A stretch of 64,000 nucleotides of DNA from Capsicum annuum (taxonomy: Eukaryota; Streptophyta; Magnoliopsida; Solanales; Solanaceae). A program made the translations under genes and the position numbers. The stretch is from positions 114,145,212 through 114,209,211 of the forward strand of contig NC_061120.1 in assembly GCF_002878395.1 (NCBI RefSeq). Reading direction: 5' to 3'. The number at the start of each line of letters is the position of its first letter. Within the stretch, counting starts at the first letter, position 1. The notes under the pieces are model-generated. The model was given only the letters and a program-made list of their open reading frames with translations. It did no database searches and had not been told where the DNA came from. This document shows positions 61,633 to 64,000 of this stretch, piece after piece.

Positions 61633-62056
61633 TGATGATTTAAGGTGTTTTATACATGTCGGTATCATTGTCCTATCTTATTTCACCTTTTTTTAAGATC
61701 AATTCGTGTGCTTAACGTGGTAATATTGATATAAATAAGCATTTAAGTGCCCAATTATGTGATTACAATGTTCAACATGTTTTTCAAACAAGTTTGTACT
61801 TAATTGAGTCATTTAGAGTTCAACCCGGAAAAATAGTTTTATGAGCTTGAGCTAGGTGTGTATCTAGTAGGTCTCATTGGATTCTAATGTGTCTAATTTG
61901 ATTAAAATGTTTTAAACATGCAAATATGAGTTGAATAACTTGTTTGGAATGTGCAAAGTTCAATTTGATTTAGTCAAGAGTTGGAATAATAAGTGAAGAT
62001 CATTGCAAATTTGTCTTATCTTAGATCTTGTTTTGATTCGTTGTTTAGAATATTTC
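61633..62056 (+). repeat. E7 3' LTR, first 424 bp, cut by E8
   Basis: Matches the start of the 5' LTR (54320 on). It stops at GAATATTTCT, where the 5' LTR continues GAATATTGTGTTG. The rest should lie beyond E8 outside the window. Confidence 0.75.
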
Positions 62057-64000
62057 TATTACCCCATACTTCTACCTAGCTTGAAATCATCCTAATAATA
62101 TTAGAAACTTACTTTGAAATATGAATCCATTTTTGTACACGTGGAATTTTTAAGATTTTCGCTTTTTATCTTGTCAAAAATTAAATTAGCTTTCCAACGA
62201 TACCAATTTCTTCAAAATCTGGTATCGGAGCAAAAGGTTATGGACGTTTTACTCAGAACTATTAGAATCGCCCAGGTGTGACGGCCAGGTTGAGAGACCG
62301 TCGATCTAGTGATGGACCATTACCTAGACCGTCGCAACCAAGCCAGTAAGTCAACCTTCTAAATATGGTACGATGGACAGGTTGACAGACCGTCGAACTT
62401 ACAACGGACCGTCACTCAAGCCATCACTATAAGGCAGTGAGTCCCCATTCTGGTCCATCTACGATGGTCAAAATGACAGACCATCGAGCCAGCGACGAAC
62501 CATCGCATGACCCATCGCAGGTCCCATTCAACGTTTTTTTAGTCCTTTTTAAAAGTGTATTTGGGTCTTTTTTTCCACCCTTTTTAACCCCTACTTATAT
62601 CAGATCAAGGATGATAAGTTTATTATCCATTAACAACATCAAATTACGGTTTTCTCTCAAAGATAATTCCTAAGAGTACGATCCAAATCCTTCTTCAAGA
62701 AACTAAGAGATTAAAGTTCTTCAGGTCCAAGAAATTCAAGGAACTCACAATCCAGGTATGTCATGTGTTGATTCATGGGTCCCTTTAACCCATGAAGCTC
62801 AAGAATCTCTTTTCAAAATCCAAGATTTGTGTATTTATGAATGTTCATGATTTAAACTGGATTAAAATTCATGTTCATGATGTTGTGGGGTTTTGATTTA
62901 TGTTTTAAGTTACATATTACAATGATTGACCCTAATATATGAAGATTTGCATAAAAATCATGATAAACCCCCTTCAATTTAAAAGTTGATTGATGTATTC
63001 ATGATTATTAGATGCGTTAATGATTGTATAACCAAAGAATGCTACCCATGTGTTTGATTAAATGCTTATGTGAAAGAAAAGTGCCATACTAGTTTAACAA
63101 TAGGGATTCCCATCAGGTATAGGTTTATGCATGTCAATTGTTTTGATAAAATGTATTAATCTATGAATTATAGATTTTTTATGTTTGTCATGTATTCAAG
63201 AAAGTCATGCTTTGTCAGTTTCTTTTCAATTGAGTCCTGGGGGAACTTATACCCGACAATTTAGCTGTGTGCCTAGAGCCAGTGTCATATTTTAACAATA
63301 TCCTCAGTCAAGCCATGTTCAGTAGAACTAAGTTAGTCATGTGACTCAGGAAAACTCAGTAAAACTCGGTAATCCCAGTAATCTCAAAAAGCTCAGTGAT
63401 ACAGGAGTCTCAGTACTATTTTGTCAGTTAACAGAAATCAGTTATTCAATCCAGTTTAGTTCATTAATCCATGTTCAGTGTCTATTAAGATAGAAGTAGG
63501 GATTAGCATCGAGGGAACCCAAGGATGGGAACACACACTGTCAGATAAGGGTGTGATTCTTAGAAGTCATCCTTGTGTTCCAGAACTATGTAGCCAACAT
63601 AGGTTGAGATATCAAAACTATTAGGTAAGGGTTAATGAGGTAGATAAACACTGTAAAATGAGGGTCCCACCATTCTCTTTAGGGGACACGGTCAGATGAG
63701 GGTCACCCATAGCTTGTCTTTACCAGTGGAACGGTTTTGACACCCTTCTAATTAGGGCTACAGATTGGACCCCAACTTAGCCATAAAGGCGTATTAGGGG
63801 TATGTCGATTAGATGACTATTTCCAATAGTTTAAGTTACAGAATCAGGACTGTCAAATACAGTTATTCAGTCTCAGTAATAGAACTCAAATAGTTCTACA
63901 GAATTTAGGGCTGTTAGAAATAGTCAACTTAGAATAGTACGAAACTTGGTTAGTTCCATCAGAATCGAGACTGTCGATACAGTCGCTCAGTATTAGTTAT
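62057..64000 (+). repeat. E8: start of a Tekay-type gypsy LTR, runs off the window
   Basis: The reverse complement of the E3 LTR is recognisable from its start: TATTACCCCATAC (decayed TGTAATGCCCCATAC), TTAGCTTTCCAA, CCCAGGTGTGA, then CATGAAGCTCAAGAATC, AACTATGTAGCCAACATAGG and ACAGATTGGACCCCAA. There is no polypurine tract upstream, so this is a 5' or solo LTR. The 78-codon open frame at 62437-62673 is LTR sequence, not a gene. Confidence 0.8.
62276..62523. repeat. GACGGACCGTCG-type repeat cluster in E8 LTR
   Basis: Recurring quasi-palindromic words include AGACCGTCGATCTAG, TAGACCGTCGCAACC, AGACCGTCGAAC, CAACGGACCGTCAC, AGACCATCGAGCC and ACGAACCATCGC. At least eight units occur in 250 bp at irregular spacing and in both orientations. 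A CTTATATCAG promoter-like word follows at about 62596. Confidence 0.8.

Larger units (their letters stand above)
58926..61634 (+). repeat. Diverged tandem duplication of the E7 3' noncoding region
   Basis: Unit 1 is about 58926-60296 and unit 2 about 60297-61634, each about 1.35 kb. Both open with GGAATTCC(C/T) followed by AATTTTTGGCT, and pass through AAGATATTCTTGTT, ATTTAGGCATTTCTTTG, AGTAAGGAGTTTGAGAAATT and ACATTAGTGGA-type text in the same order. They have diverged by substitutions and small indels, so the duplication is old. Each ends with a polypurine-like TTTAAGTRTGGGGTG. Mirror-image minus-strand open frames (59945-60211, 61291-61569) are shadows of the duplication. Confidence 0.8.
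54320..62056 (+). mobile_element. E7: Athila/Tat-like Ty3/gypsy element with gag and protease only
   Basis: Plus-strand element: 5' LTR 54320-56085, Athila-type primer site 56088-56110, gag about 56348-57600, protease about 57860-58400, a duplicated noncoding 3' region 58926-61632, and the start of the 3' LTR at 61633. The two LTR starts match over about 430 bp before E8 interrupts the second. No RT, RNase H or integrase text was found in the 2.7 kb after protease. It inserted in the E9 leader. Confidence 0.8.

Noticed and set aside
1..64000. Host genes, tRNA, rRNA, organelle insertions or a virus-derived segment
   Set aside because: No clover-leaf, conserved rRNA, organellar gene or non-retrotransposon viral domain was recognised; all convincing protein text belongs to LTR retrotransposons.

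Overview
The window is 64 kb of AT-rich plant nuclear DNA made almost entirely of nested, decayed LTR retrotransposons. No host gene, rRNA, tRNA or CRISPR array could be supported. The polyproteins (chromodomain-bearing Tekay/Del-type Ty3/gypsy, TNT1-94-type Ty1/copia, and Athila/Tat-type gypsy with a TTTTTGG-GCCG primer site) and the LTR styles suggest an angiosperm, most likely Solanaceae, in pericentromeric or other gene-poor heterochromatin. This is family recognition by eye, not a database search.

Layout. 1-20561: three nested levels. Copia A (minus strand; gag, protease and integrase remnants at 1-1979; probable 5' LTR at 20210-20561) is split by gypsy E1 (minus; coding 2465-7087; 5' LTR from 7309). 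E1's LTR edge is in turn split by gypsy E2 (minus; 9632-19860, both LTRs present, near-matching target-site duplication GGTAT/GGTCT). 20562-22533: AT-rich sequence plus an old LTR fragment. 22534-31626: a plus-strand gypsy LTR (E4) ending in a tRNA-Met-type primer site, split by a 5'-truncated gypsy E3 (minus; 24349 to about 30825) whose LTR carries a near-perfect 1,055-bp tandem duplication. 31627-35205: unresolved sequence with a broken Transposase_32-like (PF20167-type) gene. 35206-46074: a second copy of the E4 LTR, split by a Tat/Athila-like element E5 (minus; about 36837-45285). 46075-46770: start of another gypsy LTR (E10) abutting a headless copia B (integrase tail, RT and RNase H, plus strand, to about 48870). 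49858-50216: a copia LTR. 51145-54319: a gypsy LTR with primer site and leader (E9, plus). 54320-62056: an Athila-like element E7 (plus) with gag and protease but no visible RT, and a duplicated 3' noncoding block. 62057-64000: start of a Tekay-type LTR (E8, plus) that interrupts E7's 3' LTR and runs off the window.

All coding regions carry stops, frameshifts or lost catalytic residues, so they are annotated as pseudogenes. The most interesting signals are structural. Several otherwise different LTR families carry a short CpG-rich, quasi-palindromic repeat cluster in the presumed U3 upstream of the promoter. One member of the E2 LTR pair has lost exactly that block. E7 carries three successive polypurine-tract-like sites. 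No clearly new biological system (defence, toxin or regulatory operon) is visible.
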